DNA from: Polycyclovorans algicola TG408
GTDB taxonomy: Bacteria; Pseudomonadota; Gammaproteobacteria; Nevskiales; Nevskiaceae
DNA length: 64,000 bases
Assembly: GCF_000711245.1 (NCBI RefSeq)
Contig: NZ_JOMH01000001.1
Span: 924,830 to 988,829, forward strand
Reading direction: 5' to 3'
Shown here: positions 18,148 to 27,947 of the stretch, one piece after another
How positions within the stretch are numbered: the first letter of the stretch is position 1
How the letters are laid out: the number at the start of each line of letters is the position of its first letter
Program-made: the position numbers and the translations under genes
The notes under the pieces: model-generated
Told to the model about the DNA's origin: nothing
What the model saw: only the letters and a program-made list of their open reading frames with translations
Database searches by the model: none

Positions 18148-20712
18148 TCATGTCAGGGCCGCATCCAGCAACTCGCGTGCGTCGGTGGACTGCACCCTGG
18201 CGCGCAGCTCGGTGACGACCTGGCGTTGTGTTGCGGCCCACGGTTCGGCCAGCCGCTTGAAACCCAGCAGCGGCTTGAGCAGCCGCGCGGCGGTTTGCGG
18301 GTTGAGCGTGTCGAGTTTGGCGATGCCGTCGGCGTAGGCGCGGTAACCGGCCTCGGTATGAAAGCCCTGCAGGGCGCCGCTGGCAAAGCTGCCGAGCACG
18401 GCGCGCACCCGGTTGGGGTTGCGCCAGTCGAACTGCGGATGATCGATCAGCGCCGCCAGTGCCGCAGCATCGACCTGCGGACCCCCGGCCGCCAGCGCAA
18501 ACCAGCGGTCCATGACCAACGCGTCCTCGTGCCAACGCGCGGCGAAACGCTGCATGGCCGCAGCCGGTACCGCGGCGTCGCTGTGGTGGGTCAGTGCGCG
18601 CAAGGCGCCAATCGACAGGCTCATGTTGGGCCCCACCACGCGCTCGTCGGCCATGCGCTGCACGCTGTCGCTGCCGAGCCGCGCCAGATAGCCCAGCGCC
18701 ACGTTGCTGAGCGCGCGCTCCCCGGCGTGGTCGGCGGTGATCGGCGCGTTGGGCGCCCACACCGACAGCGGCCCGCACAGGGCCTCGGCAATCGCCCTGC
18801 CCAGTTGCGCGTAGGCGTCGAGAAAGCGTTGGGGGTGCACTTCTCGGTACTGGTCCCACAGCCAGGCGATGCCCGGCAAGCTGAGCAGGTGCGCGGTGAG
18901 CATGGGCATGTCCACCGGTTCGGCGGCGACCCGTTGCAGCGCGGCGAGCAGCGCGTGGAGGGCACTGCGGTCGCCGTCCATCAGCCCGGCGTGGGCGCGG
19001 GCGTGCAGGGTTTGCAGCGTGTCCCAGCGCACGAACGGATCGCTCTCGAAGGCGGCGATGCCCTGCAACTCGGCCAGCGAATAATCGGCCAGCAGCTTGA
19101 CCGGCGCCGAGAAGCCCAGCAGCACGCTGGGCAGCAGCGGATCGTCGGCGTCCAGTTCCAGCGTCAGCGCCTCGCCGCGCATCAGGATCAGCTCGTCTCC
19201 CAGCGCGTCGGCGTGCGGCGGCAGCGGCACGACCTGGCCGCGCTGGGTCCGCAGCCGCAGTCGAATCGGGATCGGCAGCGCTTGCTTGTCGGGCTGGCCG
19301 GGCGTGGGCGGCGTGTGCTGGGTGAAGCGCAGCAGCAGTTTGCGGGTGGTGGCATCCCAGGCGCGGGTGAGGCGCAGTTGCGGTGTGCCGGCCTGCGCAT
19401 ACCAGGCGAGGAAGGGCGTCAGGTCGGTGCTTGCGGCGGCACTCAGCGCGTCAACAAAGTCTTCAATCGTCGCGGCCTTGCCGTCCTGCTCGGCGAGATA
19501 GCGGCGCAGGCCCTTGGCGAAGGCATCCGGCCCGATCACGGTGTGCAGCATGCGGACGATCTCGGCGCCTTTTTCGTAGATCGTCGCGGTGTAGAAGTTG
19601 TTGACCTCCTGATACGCGTCGGGCCGCACCGGGTGCGCGGTGGGGCCGGCGTCTTCCGGAAACTGCGCAGCGCGCAGCATGCGCACCTGCTCGATGCGCT
19701 GCACCGCGCCGCCCAGATGGTCTTCGCTGAAACGCTGGTCGCGGAACACCGTGAGGCCTTCTTTCAGCGACAACTGAAACCAGTCGCGGCAGGTCACGCG
19801 GTTGCCGGTGTAGTTGTGAAAATACTCGTGGGCGATGACCGCGCTGATCGCGTGATAGCTCTCGTCGGTGGCGGTTTCGGGCGTCGCCAGCACGTAGGCG
19901 GCGTTGAAAATGTTCAGGCCCTTGTTTTCCATCGCGCCCATGTTGAAGGCCCGTGCGGCGACGACCATGTAGACGTCAAGGTCGTAAACCAGACCAAAGC
20001 GCTCTTCGTCCCAGCGCATGGCGTCCTTGAGCGAGGCCATGGCGTGATCAACGCGGTCTTCGTTGCCGTGGTCGACGTAAAACTCCAGCGCGATGTCACG
20101 GCCATCGGCGGCACGGTAGCTGTCAGCCACCCGGGCGAGATCGCCGGCGACCATGGCGAACAGGTAGCAGGGCTTGGCGAACGGGTCTTCCCACACCGCA
20201 AAGTGCTGGCCGTCTCCAAGCGGACCTTTGTCGATGCAGTTGCCGTTGGCCAGCAGCACCGGAAAGCGCCTGGCATCGGCCTGCAGTCTCACGGTGAACT
20301 TGGACAGCACGTCGGGCCGGTCGAGATACGGCGTGATGCGCGAAAAGCCGTGCGCTTCGCACTGGGTGCAGAACATGGGGCCGGATTGATAGAAACCCTC
20401 CAGCGCGGTGTTGGCCTCGGGTGCGAGCAGTGTCACGGTGGTCAGGGTGAAGGTGTCGGGCACCCTGGAGATGCACAGCTCGGTCTCGGACAACGACCAT
20501 TCCCGAGGGTCCAGAACCTGATCATCGAGCGCCACCGATTGCACCGTCAGGGCGCGCGCATCGAGGCGCAACCCGGGGCTGGCAGCGACGTCGGGCGCGC
20601 GCCGCATCGACAAGCGCGCCGTGACCCGCGTCTGCGCCGCGACGTGCACGTCGAGCATGACCTGCTCGACGATGAAGGCGGGAGGAAGGTAGTCGGTACG
20701 GCGGTGAATCAT
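18148..20712 (-). CDS. pepN: Aminopeptidase N (M1 family)
   Basis: An 854-residue zinc aminopeptidase that removes N-terminal residues from peptides in the cytoplasm. It carries the exopeptidase motif GAMENKGLNIFN (about residue 245) and the zinc site HEYFHNYTGNR followed 19 residues later by the third ligand in LKEGLTVFRDQ. The C-terminal ~400 residues match the PepN DUF3458/ARM-like domains. The length is close to E. coli PepN (870). The ATG at 20712 starts MIHRRTDYLPP, typical of the family. It is monocistronic, divergent from the MalT-like regulator. Confidence 0.96.
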   Translation of the reverse strand: MIHRRTDYLPPAFIVEQVMLDVHVAAQTRVTARLSMRRAPDVAASPGLRLDARALTVQSVALDDQVLDPREWSLSETELCISRVPDTFTLTTVTLLAPEANTALEGFYQSGPMFCTQCEAHGFSRITPYLDRPDVLSKFTVRLQADARRFPVLLANGNCIDKGPLGDGQHFAVWEDPFAKPCYLFAMVAGDLARVADSYRAADGRDIALEFYVDHGNEDRVDHAMASLKDAMRWDEERFGLVYDLDVYMVVAARAFNMGAMENKGLNIFNAAYVLATPETATDESYHAISAVIAHEYFHNYTGNRVTCRDWFQLSLKEGLTVFRDQRFSEDHLGGAVQRIEQVRMLRAAQFPEDAGPTAHPVRPDAYQEVNNFYTATIYEKGAEIVRMLHTVIGPDAFAKGLRRYLAEQDGKAATIEDFVDALSAAASTDLTPFLAWYAQAGTPQLRLTRAWDATTRKLLLRFTQHTPPTPGQPDKQALPIPIRLRLRTQRGQVVPLPPHADALGDELILMRGEALTLELDADDPLLPSVLLGFSAPVKLLADYSLAELQGIAAFESDPFVRWDTLQTLHARAHAGLMDGDRSALHALLAALQRVAAEPVDMPMLTAHLLSLPGIAWLWDQYREVHPQRFLDAYAQLGRAIAEALCGPLSVWAPNAPITADHAGERALSNVALGYLARLGSDSVQRMADERVVGPNMSLSIGALRALTHHSDAAVPAAAMQRFAARWHEDALVMDRWFALAAGGPQVDAAALAALIDHPQFDWRNPNRVRAVLGSFASGALQGFHTEAGYRAYADGIAKLDTLNPQTAARLLKPLLGFKRLAEPWAATQRQVVTELRARVQSTDARELLDAALT

Positions 20713-20938
20713 GCGGCGTCTCCGGTCGATAGCGGTGGGCAATGTGCAGGAACGGGTGAATTGGCGCCAAAATGGCCGAAAAGCGGCGCCAGCGCGCCAT
20801 GATGAATTGAAATCCGTTTTGTGCGTGAGGAACCGCCGTGGCGTCAGCCCATTGCCTGCAGTCGAACCGTCCGGTTGGCGCGCCGCCGCTGGCAGGCCGG
20901 GCGGTGCAAGACACGCTTGACCGAGGCCGTCCGATTCA

Positions 20939-23614
20939 ATGACCCGCAAGAAGGCCAGCGCCCCGACCCCCGCAGGGCTTGCGATTCACGCCCACAAGCA
21001 TTTTGCGCCGCGCGCCCTGCCGACCATGGTGCCGCGCGCGCGCGTCCTGGACGGTCTGGCCGCGGCCGGCGATGCGCGCGTTGTGGTGCTGCAGGCCCCC
21101 GCCGGGCATGGCAAATCGACGACCCTGCTGCAGATCAAGCAGGCCTGCGAGGCACGCGGCGTGTCGACCGCGTGGCTGACGCTGGACGATGCCGACAACG
21201 AGCCGCGGCGCTTCTTCGCCTGTTTTCGCAGCCTGATCCAGCAGCTCGATGGCGCCGTTGCAGCGGAAAGCGACGCCAGCGGCGTGCGGCGACACGTCGA
21301 CGGGATGATCGCGCAACTGGCGAGTCTCGATCGGCCTGTCGCCCTGTTTCTGGACGAGTTGCAGACCGTCACGTCGCCACTGCTGCTGCAGTTTTTCCGC
21401 GAGTTGATGGAATACCTGCCCGACAATGTGACGCTTTATTTCGGCACCCGCTCGGTGCCCGAAGTGGGCTTGTCGCGACTGATCGTTGACGGCCGGGCGT
21501 GGGTGGTGTCGGCGGACATGCTGCGCTTCTCGCGGGACGAGACCCGTGCCTTTTTCGACTCTGCCCGCGAGTTGGAGATGCGGCCGGATGAACTGGAGTC
21601 CATCTACCGCCGCACCGAAGGCTGGCCGGCTGCGCTGCAGTTGTTCCGGCTGTCGCTGAACCGCCTCAACGTGCGCAGCGAGCTGGAGCGTGACGTCAGT
21701 GGCCAGCCGCGCGAACTGGCCGACTACCTGACCGAAAACGTGTTGGCACTGCAGTCGCCCGAGCTTCAGGACTTTCTGCTGCGCACCGCGCTGCTGCCGC
21801 GCTTGAGCGCGCCGCTGTGCACCGAGATCACCGGTGTTGCCAACGCCCAGGTCCTGCTCGAGCAACTGGAGCGCAACGGGCTGTTTCTGCGCGCGCTGGA
21901 CGCTGACCTGCAGTGGTTCAAATACCACGGACTGTTTGCCAAATGCCTGTCGGACCAGTTCAGTGCGCGCCAGCCTGAGGTGGCACGTGAGGTCCACCTG
22001 CGTGCCGCGCGCTGGTATGCCGCCGAGCACATGTGGGCCGAGGGCGTGCATCACGCACTGGCGGCGAATGAGGTCGGGCTGGCCGCCGACATGCTCGACG
22101 AATGGGGCAGCACGCTGGTCGCCGAAGGCCAGCTGATCACCCTCGAGCGCTGGGCGCAACAGCTACCGCTGGCCGAGATCACGGCGCGGCCGACGCTGAC
22201 CATCAAGGTCGCCTACGCCTACGTTTTTCTGCGGCGACGCGCAGCCTTCAGCCCGATTCACGCCGCACTGTTGCGCATGGAACTGGAGGGCCGTATCCAG
22301 CCTGAAATCGTCTTGTCGATGGCGGCGATCTCTGCCGACAACGTCGCCGAGGCTTTTCGCCGTGCCCAGCGGGTCGACATCGAGAAGGTCGACGAGTCCG
22401 GATTCGACGCCTTCGAGCGTGCCGCCGCCGCCAATCTGCAAGGGGTGCGTGCCCTGTCGCTGGGCGACTTCGAGCACGCGCGCGTGGCGCTGGGTTACGC
22501 ACGGCGCCATACCGAGCGCGGCGTCGCGCCGTTCAGCGGCGGCTACGAGGTGGGCGTGACCGGCATCAGCCTGATGCTTCAGGGCGACCTGCAAGGCGCG
22601 CTCGCAACCTTCGACGCGGCGGCAGCGCAATCTCCGGCGCGACTGGACCGCATGCTGGCTTCGGCGGCGATGACCGCCTGCCACGTGTGGGCGCTTTACG
22701 AGGCCAACGAACTCGATGCCGCCGAGGCCTTGTTCATGCCGCATCAGGACATGATTGCCGAGTCGACCTTGCTGGACTTTGCCGCCGTGGCGTTCATCGC
22801 CATGTCGCGCATCGACACCGCCCGCGGCCGGCGGCAGGCGGCGCAGGACAAGCTCGACGCACTTGAGCAGGTGGCCCAGGCCAGCGGGTGGCCGCGTCTG
22901 ATGCGTCTGGTGGGCTGGGAGCGTGCCGCCCGAGCCTTGGCGGCCGGGCATCACGAATACGCGCAGTCACTGATTGCCAACATTGCGCCGGACCCCGGGC
23001 CGCCGCAGCCGTGGGTGCTGTTTGCCGACGAACTGGGCGAGGCGCGGTTTGGCGACATCCGCCTGATGATTCAGTTGGGCCAGCTCGACCGCGCGTCGCG
23101 GCGCCTGCACGAAGCCACCGAGCAGGCCGGTGGCCGCGTCTACCGACAGATTCGCCTCAAGCTGTTGGAGATTGCCTGGCATCTGCAGGCGGGTTCCGAG
23201 GCGGCGGCGCAGAACAGTCTGGTGCAGGCCCTGCAATTGGCCGCGCCCGGTGGGCTGATCCGACTTTTCGTCGAATACGGGCGGCGGTTGCTGCCGCTTT
23301 TGCTCAGGCTTCACCACGCGCCGCCGCCGTGCCTGGTCCGCCACGGCGGCTACCTTGCAAGGCTGGTCACGGCCTGCGGCGGCGACCCGGGCGCCGATGG
23401 CGGTGACCGCGCACCGCTGGAAGGCCTGACCGAACGTGAACAGGCCATTCTCATGCTGCTGTCCATGGGCGCTTCGAACAAGGAGATGGCGCGGCAGATG
23501 ACGGTGTCGGAAAACACCGTCAAATTTCACCTCAAGAACATCTACGCCAAGCTGGCGGTCGACAATCGTCTGCGGGCCATTGCCGCGGCGCGCGAACGCG
23601 GTCTGATCACCTGA
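20939..23614 (+). CDS. MalT-like LuxR family ATP-dependent regulator
   Basis: An 891-residue STAND-type activator (LAL/MalT/AlkS class). The N-terminal NTPase has the Walker A loop QAPAGHGKSTTL near residue 55 and a Walker B-like VALFLDELQTV near 135. A long TPR-like helical sensor fills the middle. The C-terminal LuxR HTH reads LTEREQAILMLLSMGASNKEMARQM and TVKFHLKNIYAKL. In relatives such as MalT and AlkS an inducer plus ATP drives multimerisation and activation. The gene is followed after 38 bp by a YCF48-like gene on the same strand. The inducer and targets are not known. Confidence 0.9.
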   Translation: MTRKKASAPTPAGLAIHAHKHFAPRALPTMVPRARVLDGLAAAGDARVVVLQAPAGHGKSTTLLQIKQACEARGVSTAWLTLDDADNEPRRFFACFRSLIQQLDGAVAAESDASGVRRHVDGMIAQLASLDRPVALFLDELQTVTSPLLLQFFRELMEYLPDNVTLYFGTRSVPEVGLSRLIVDGRAWVVSADMLRFSRDETRAFFDSARELEMRPDELESIYRRTEGWPAALQLFRLSLNRLNVRSELERDVSGQPRELADYLTENVLALQSPELQDFLLRTALLPRLSAPLCTEITGVANAQVLLEQLERNGLFLRALDADLQWFKYHGLFAKCLSDQFSARQPEVAREVHLRAARWYAAEHMWAEGVHHALAANEVGLAADMLDEWGSTLVAEGQLITLERWAQQLPLAEITARPTLTIKVAYAYVFLRRRAAFSPIHAALLRMELEGRIQPEIVLSMAAISADNVAEAFRRAQRVDIEKVDESGFDAFERAAAANLQGVRALSLGDFEHARVALGYARRHTERGVAPFSGGYEVGVTGISLMLQGDLQGALATFDAAAAQSPARLDRMLASAAMTACHVWALYEANELDAAEALFMPHQDMIAESTLLDFAAVAFIAMSRIDTARGRRQAAQDKLDALEQVAQASGWPRLMRLVGWERAARALAAGHHEYAQSLIANIAPDPGPPQPWVLFADELGEARFGDIRLMIQLGQLDRASRRLHEATEQAGGRVYRQIRLKLLEIAWHLQAGSEAAAQNSLVQALQLAAPGGLIRLFVEYGRRLLPLLLRLHHAPPPCLVRHGGYLARLVTACGGDPGADGGDRAPLEGLTEREQAILMLLSMGASNKEMARQMTVSENTVKFHLKNIYAKLAVDNRLRAIAAARERGLIT

Positions 23615-23652
23615 TCTTCTGGCCCCTTTTTTTAACCCGAGTCTCGAAATCG

Positions 23653-24639
23653 ATGAATGTTTTACGTGTCGTGACACTGGCCTGTGGACTTGGCGGTGTG
23701 CTTTTCATGTCGTCGCTGCAGGCTCTGACCCCGACCGAGGTGGTCCGCGGTCAGCAACATCAAGCCCTGTTCTCGGTCTCGTTCGACGGCCAGCGCGGCC
23801 TCGCCGTGGGCGCCGGTGGCGAGATTCTGGCGACCGACGATGGCGGCCGCAGTTGGACGCCGCAGACCTCGCCGACGCGGCTGGCGTTGATCGGCGTGGT
23901 GCTCAAGGGCGATACGGCCATCGCCGTCGGCCAAATGGGGACCATCCTCGTGCGGCGTGGCGACGGTGAATGGACCCAGGTCGAGACAGACACCCGGGAA
24001 CGGCTGTTTGCGGTGGATCTCAATGCGCAGGGTGTGGCGATGGTGGTCGGTGGCTTCGGCACCCTGCTGCGGTCTACCGACAAGGGCGCGCAGTGGGTCT
24101 CGGCGGCGCCGACCTGGGAGGGCATGTTCAACGATCCGGTCGGTCGGCTCGGGTTCTTCGAGCCCACCCTTTACGACGTCCAGATTGACGACGATGGCAC
24201 CGCCCACGTGGTTGGCGAAATGATGCTGGTGCTGCGCTCGGTCGACGGCGGTGGGTCATTCGACGTGGTGAGCGCCGGCGGCAGCCGCGAAGATGGGGTG
24301 GACCCGATATTGTTCGCCATCGATGTTGCCGCTGATGGCGGGGGCTACGCGGTCGGTCAGCAGGGCACGCTGATGCGCACCGATGACGGCGGCACATCGT
24401 GGAAGATGCTGCCCGCACCGACCGACGCCAATCTGCTGGCGATAGACCACGCCGATGACGGCGCGGCCGTGATGGCGGGCATGCGTAATGTCATGGTGCG
24501 CGAGGCAGGAAGCGCCGAATGGACGCTGCTTGAGGGACTCGACATCGCGACCGGCTGGTTCAGCGGCGTGGCGTGGTTGCCCGGTGCCAAAGGCCCGCTG
24601 GCGGTCGGTCATTTCGGCAGCATCTTGCAGTTCGATTAG
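23653..24639 (+). CDS. YCF48-like BNR-repeat exported protein
   Basis: A 328-residue secreted or periplasmic protein. Residues 1-25 form a signal peptide (basic start, hydrophobic core, LQALT cleavage region). The body consists of about five or six beta-propeller blades with BNR/sortilin-type motifs such as ATDDGGRSWTPQ, RTDDGGTSWKML and RSVDGGGSF, each preceded by an AVG.GG/GTIL strand. This matches the YCF48/photosystem II assembly factor-like family found in non-photosynthetic proteobacteria, often near RND-type exporters. No exporter is adjacent here; the neighbour is the MalT-like regulator. A strong terminator follows 14 bp after the stop codon. Confidence 0.83.
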   Translation: MNVLRVVTLACGLGGVLFMSSLQALTPTEVVRGQQHQALFSVSFDGQRGLAVGAGGEILATDDGGRSWTPQTSPTRLALIGVVLKGDTAIAVGQMGTILVRRGDGEWTQVETDTRERLFAVDLNAQGVAMVVGGFGTLLRSTDKGAQWVSAAPTWEGMFNDPVGRLGFFEPTLYDVQIDDDGTAHVVGEMMLVLRSVDGGGSFDVVSAGGSREDGVDPILFAIDVAADGGGYAVGQQGTLMRTDDGGTSWKMLPAPTDANLLAIDHADDGAAVMAGMRNVMVREAGSAEWTLLEGLDIATGWFSGVAWLPGAKGPLAVGHFGSILQFD

Positions 24640-24653
24640 CCGGCTGGCGAACA

Positions 24654-24681
24654 AAAAAAGCGCCCCGGAGGGCGCTTTTTT
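24654..24681. terminator. Bidirectional Rho-independent terminator
   Basis: Perfect GC stem GCGCCC-CGGA-GGGCGC flanked by six A on the left and six T on the right, so it works on both strands. It sits between the convergent ends of the YCF48-like gene (24639) and the OmpA gene (24706). Confidence 0.95.
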
Positions 24682-24705
24682 GTGCACGTTACTGCGTGAT
24701 GCTGA

Positions 24706-25884
24706 TCACCGAACCCGGAGTTCTACCCGGCGGTTTTCTTCGCGACCCTCGTCGGTGTCGTTGTCGGCCACCGGGCGGTCTTCACCAAAGCCCGTGCTTT
24801 CGAGACGTGCAGCGTCGATACCGGCATCGGTCAGGTACTTGACCACGGCGGTGGCGCGGCGCTCCGAGAGCTCCTGGTTGTAAGCGTTCTCACCGTAGTT
24901 GTCGGTGTGACCTTCGATTCGGACATTGATGTCAGACGCCTTTTTCAGCGCCTCCACCGAGCGGTCGAGAATCGACTTGGCGTTTTCGGTAAGTCGGGCG
25001 CTGTCGAAATCAAACTTGACACCCTGCAGCACCACCACGTCGCCCACTTTGCAACCGTCGAGCACGATGTCGCCGTTCTCGCCGACGGGCACGCACTGCG
25101 GAATCGGGCAGCCGGCGCTGTCGACTTTGGTGTCGGGCGGGGTGTCGGGGCACTGGTCGACATCGTCGTTGACACCGTCGTTGTCCGAGTCGGCTTGCGA
25201 CGCCGGCGGCACCACGGTCGGGCTTGGCGTCGGGGTCGGCGGCGGCGTGGGTTCGGTGTAGAACAGCGGAATCATCACACCGGCGCTGATCGCCAATTCT
25301 TCAAACTTGCTGGGGTTGTCGATACCCAGGCTGCGATCACCGTGGTCGTCGTAGCGGTACTTGGTTTCGAAGCGCAGGGCATACGGCGTGTTGAACATTT
25401 CCAGGCCGTAGAGGATGCCGATGCCGAGGTCATAGATCGGCGAGTCGTAATCCTGGAAAGCGAAAGTGCCGCCACCGGTCGCGCTGGGCTGGTCCTTGAC
25501 GTCGTGATAGCCGGCGCCGGCCAGCACATAGGCGTTCTTGAAGTTGCCGGACAACGGGAAGGCCAACAGATTTGCGCCCACCGACAGCGCCTTGGTGCTG
25601 GCGTCACCGGTCAGCTTGCTGTCGTCGGTGTAGCCGGTGTAAGCGCCATAGCCTTCAACCGCGAGCCAGGAAAACAGGCGAGTGCCCACTGCCAGGCTGG
25701 CGCCATAACCGTTGCGGGTGGCGCGGTCGTGGTCGTCGAGTGTGAAAGTGGCCATGGGCGCCACATACACCGGGCGCCCCCATTTTTCAATCTCACTGGC
25801 GTTGCCGCCGCTTTGTGCGCTTGCCATCGTGGCGGCGCCCATGAGCGCGATGAGCGTAATGCCCAAACGTTTTTGGATCTGCAT
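24706..25884 (-). CDS. OmpA family outer membrane protein
   Basis: A 392-residue outer membrane protein. It has a signal peptide (residues 1-23, ending MASAQS), an N-terminal eight-strand beta-barrel-like domain (about 35-200), a Pro/Thr-rich linker, a thrombospondin type-3-like calcium repeat (DSDNDGVNDDVDQCPDT) and the C-terminal OmpA peptidoglycan-binding domain (about 285-390) with FDFDSARLTENAKSIL and IEGHTDNYGENAYN. This is the OprF-like architecture; it should anchor the outer membrane to peptidoglycan and may form a pore. The start is supported by GAGGGAG. It is monocistronic and ends at a strong terminator. Confidence 0.94.
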   Translation of the reverse strand: MQIQKRLGITLIALMGAATMASAQSGGNASEIEKWGRPVYVAPMATFTLDDHDRATRNGYGASLAVGTRLFSWLAVEGYGAYTGYTDDSKLTGDASTKALSVGANLLAFPLSGNFKNAYVLAGAGYHDVKDQPSATGGGTFAFQDYDSPIYDLGIGILYGLEMFNTPYALRFETKYRYDDHGDRSLGIDNPSKFEELAISAGVMIPLFYTEPTPPPTPTPSPTVVPPASQADSDNDGVNDDVDQCPDTPPDTKVDSAGCPIPQCVPVGENGDIVLDGCKVGDVVVLQGVKFDFDSARLTENAKSILDRSVEALKKASDINVRIEGHTDNYGENAYNQELSERRATAVVKYLTDAGIDAARLESTGFGEDRPVADNDTDEGREENRRVELRVR

Positions 25885-26009
25885 GAAAACTCCCTCGTTG
25901 AACTAAAAAGGTCCTTCGTGGCCTGCGCGGTCTGCTCGTCATTAAATTGGCGACGCTGGGGACCCGGCAGTGCTCTTGCCAGCAAAGTCTGACACAGGGT
26001 GGCGGCGCT

Positions 26010-26029
26010 CACTACCCTTCGGGGTGGTG
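26010..26029. other. Strong UUCG-tetraloop hairpin in intergenic region
   Basis: CACTACCC-TTCG-GGGTGGTG, an 8-bp stem with one G-T pair capped by the very stable UUCG loop. It lies 90 bp upstream of the SDR gene and 126 bp upstream of ompA. No T-run follows, so it is not a classical terminator; it could be a leader-RNA structure or a binding site. Confidence 0.5.
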
Positions 26030-26118
26030 GCTCTGACCCAGGTGGCGACCTACCGTTGAAATCAAAACAACACACCGCCCGGCATCAGGCGGACAAAACA
26101 ATCTTTCGGAGAGACCCC

Positions 26119-26922
26119 ATGAGTAGAGACACCTTGAGCCGTTTTCGACTGGACGGCCGGGTGGCCTTGGTAACCGGCGCCGCCCGTGGCATTGGCGCGG
26201 CCGTGGCCCAAGCGCTGGCGGGCGCGGGCGCCTCAGTGCTGGTCACCGACCGGCTGACCGACATTGGCGAGGCCACGGCCCAACGTATTCGTGACCAGGG
26301 CGGCAAAGCGGTGTTCGTCGCCCACGATGTCACCGTCGAAGACCAGTGGGTCGCCGCCGTGGCCGCTGCCCAGCAACACTTCGGTCGTCTTGACGTGTTG
26401 GTCAACAACGCGGGAGTGGAAACCGCCGCGCTGCTCACCGAATGCACGGTGGAGGCGTTTCGCAGCCTGATGGATGTGAACGTGACCGGCGTGTTTCTGG
26501 GCATGAAGCATGCCGCACGGGTGATGAAGGCAGGCGCATCCATCGTCAACCTGTCGTCGGTGGCCGGCATTGTCGGCACGCCCGCGCACATCGCCTATCA
26601 CGCCTCAAAAGGGGCCGTACGCACCATGACCAAGGCGGCAGCGGTTGAGCTCGCCAAGCTGGGCACCGGTATTCGCGTCAACTCGATTCATCCGGCCATC
26701 GTCGATACCGAGATGGGTACCGGCTTCATTCAGGATTTCGTCAACCTCGGTCTGGCGCCCGATTACGCCAGCGCTGAAGCCGATATCAAGGCCGCACACC
26801 TGCTCGGGCGTTACGGCACGCCGTCCGACATCGCCGGTGCGGTGATCTATCTGGCCTCGGACGCCACCTCGTGGATGACCGGCAGCGAACTGGTCATTGA
26901 CGGCGGCTTCACCGCAGCCTAA
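26119..26922 (+). CDS. SDR family NAD(P)-dependent oxidoreductase
   Basis: A 267-residue classical short-chain dehydrogenase. It shows the cofactor loop TGAARGIGAA near residue 20, the NNAG motif near 98, the catalytic serine in VNLSSVAGIVG and Tyr-x3-Lys in YHASKGAV, and the C-terminal GSELVIDGGFTA. It resembles glucose/cyclopentanol/hydroxysteroid dehydrogenases; the substrate is not identifiable. An acidic residue after the second strand (TDRLTD) favours NAD. The start follows CGGAGAG. The esterase gene follows at 44 bp, suggesting a catabolic pair. Confidence 0.93.
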   Translation: MSRDTLSRFRLDGRVALVTGAARGIGAAVAQALAGAGASVLVTDRLTDIGEATAQRIRDQGGKAVFVAHDVTVEDQWVAAVAAAQQHFGRLDVLVNNAGVETAALLTECTVEAFRSLMDVNVTGVFLGMKHAARVMKAGASIVNLSSVAGIVGTPAHIAYHASKGAVRTMTKAAAVELAKLGTGIRVNSIHPAIVDTEMGTGFIQDFVNLGLAPDYASAEADIKAAHLLGRYGTPSDIAGAVIYLASDATSWMTGSELVIDGGFTAA

Positions 26923-26965
26923 TGGGCAGCAAACCCAATTTTTTCTTCTGCAGGAGCGACACGCA

Positions 26966-27913
26966 ATGAGCACTCCCTTGAATGCGCAGGCCAAGCAAGT
27001 GCTGGACCTGATGGCGGCCTCTGGCCAGCCGACCATGGACCAGATGTCGCCCACCGACGCCCGTATCGCGTTCACGACGGGCTTGAAGATGCTGCAGTCA
27101 AAACCCGAGCCCGTGGCGGAGTCGCGCGACCTGCGCCTGCCCGGTCCGGCGGGTGAGATCACCGCACGCTACTACCGACCCCACGGCTCGGTGCCTGAAG
27201 AGCTGTTGCCGCTGTGTCTTTACTTTCATGGGGGTGGCTTCGTCATCGGGGATCTCGAGGGCTACGACCCCATGTGTCGTCAACTGGCCAACCGGGCGGG
27301 CTGTGCGGTGCTGTCAGTCGACTACCGATTGGCCCCCGAGGCGCCGTTTCCGGCAGCGGTGGACGACTGCTTTGCCGCCACCCAGTGGGCCGCCGCGAAG
27401 AGCGCCGAACTGAAGATTGATGCCAACAGAATTGCGGTGGCCGGCGACTCGGCGGGTGCCAACCTGGCCACCGTGGTTTGCCTGTTGGCCCGCGACGCCG
27501 AGGCGCCGAAAATCGCCTATCAGGTGTTGATCTACCCGGTGACCGACATGGCGGGCGAGACCGAGAGCGCCCGGCGCAATGCCGAGGGGTACTTCCTGAC
27601 CGGCGATTTGATGCGTTATTTCCTCGGTCACTATCTCAGTGACCCGAGCCACGCCACCGACTGGCGTGCCTCGCCCCTGCGTGCGCCCAAGCTCAAACGT
27701 CTGCCGCCTGCCAGCGTCTTGGTGTGTGGCTTTGATCCGCTGCACGACGACGGCGTGCGTTATGCCGAAGCCCTAAAGCGGGCGGGTGTACCGGTGACGT
27801 TTACCGAATTGCCCGACCAGATTCACGGCCTGTTCTCGCTGGACGGTGCGATTCCTGCAGCCGGTGAAGCCCTTGCGGCCCTCGCGCTGGAGCTGAAGGC
27901 CGGTCTGCAATGA
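26966..27913 (+). CDS. Alpha/beta hydrolase, hormone-sensitive-lipase family
   Basis: A 315-residue cytoplasmic esterase of bacterial family IV. The oxyanion-hole motif is HGGGFVIGD (about residue 88), the nucleophile elbow GDSAG (about 160), and the acid and base lie in CGFDPLHDDG and QIHGLFS. Such enzymes cleave short acyl esters and lactones. ATG 26966 is preceded by AGGAG. It sits between an SDR and an MDR reductase on the same strand, so an ester/alcohol degradation route is plausible, but no substrate can be named. Confidence 0.94.
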   Translation: MSTPLNAQAKQVLDLMAASGQPTMDQMSPTDARIAFTTGLKMLQSKPEPVAESRDLRLPGPAGEITARYYRPHGSVPEELLPLCLYFHGGGFVIGDLEGYDPMCRQLANRAGCAVLSVDYRLAPEAPFPAAVDDCFAATQWAAAKSAELKIDANRIAVAGDSAGANLATVVCLLARDAEAPKIAYQVLIYPVTDMAGETESARRNAEGYFLTGDLMRYFLGHYLSDPSHATDWRASPLRAPKLKRLPPASVLVCGFDPLHDDGVRYAEALKRAGVPVTFTELPDQIHGLFSLDGAIPAAGEALAALALELKAGLQ

Positions 27914-27947
27914 GCCGCCGATACACAGCGTGGAATAAAGTGGCGGG

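Noticed and set aside
18025-20802. A 925-codon open frame antisense to pepN
   Set aside because: Shadow of the GC-rich pepN coding strand; low-complexity translation and it runs through the REP-like palindromes.
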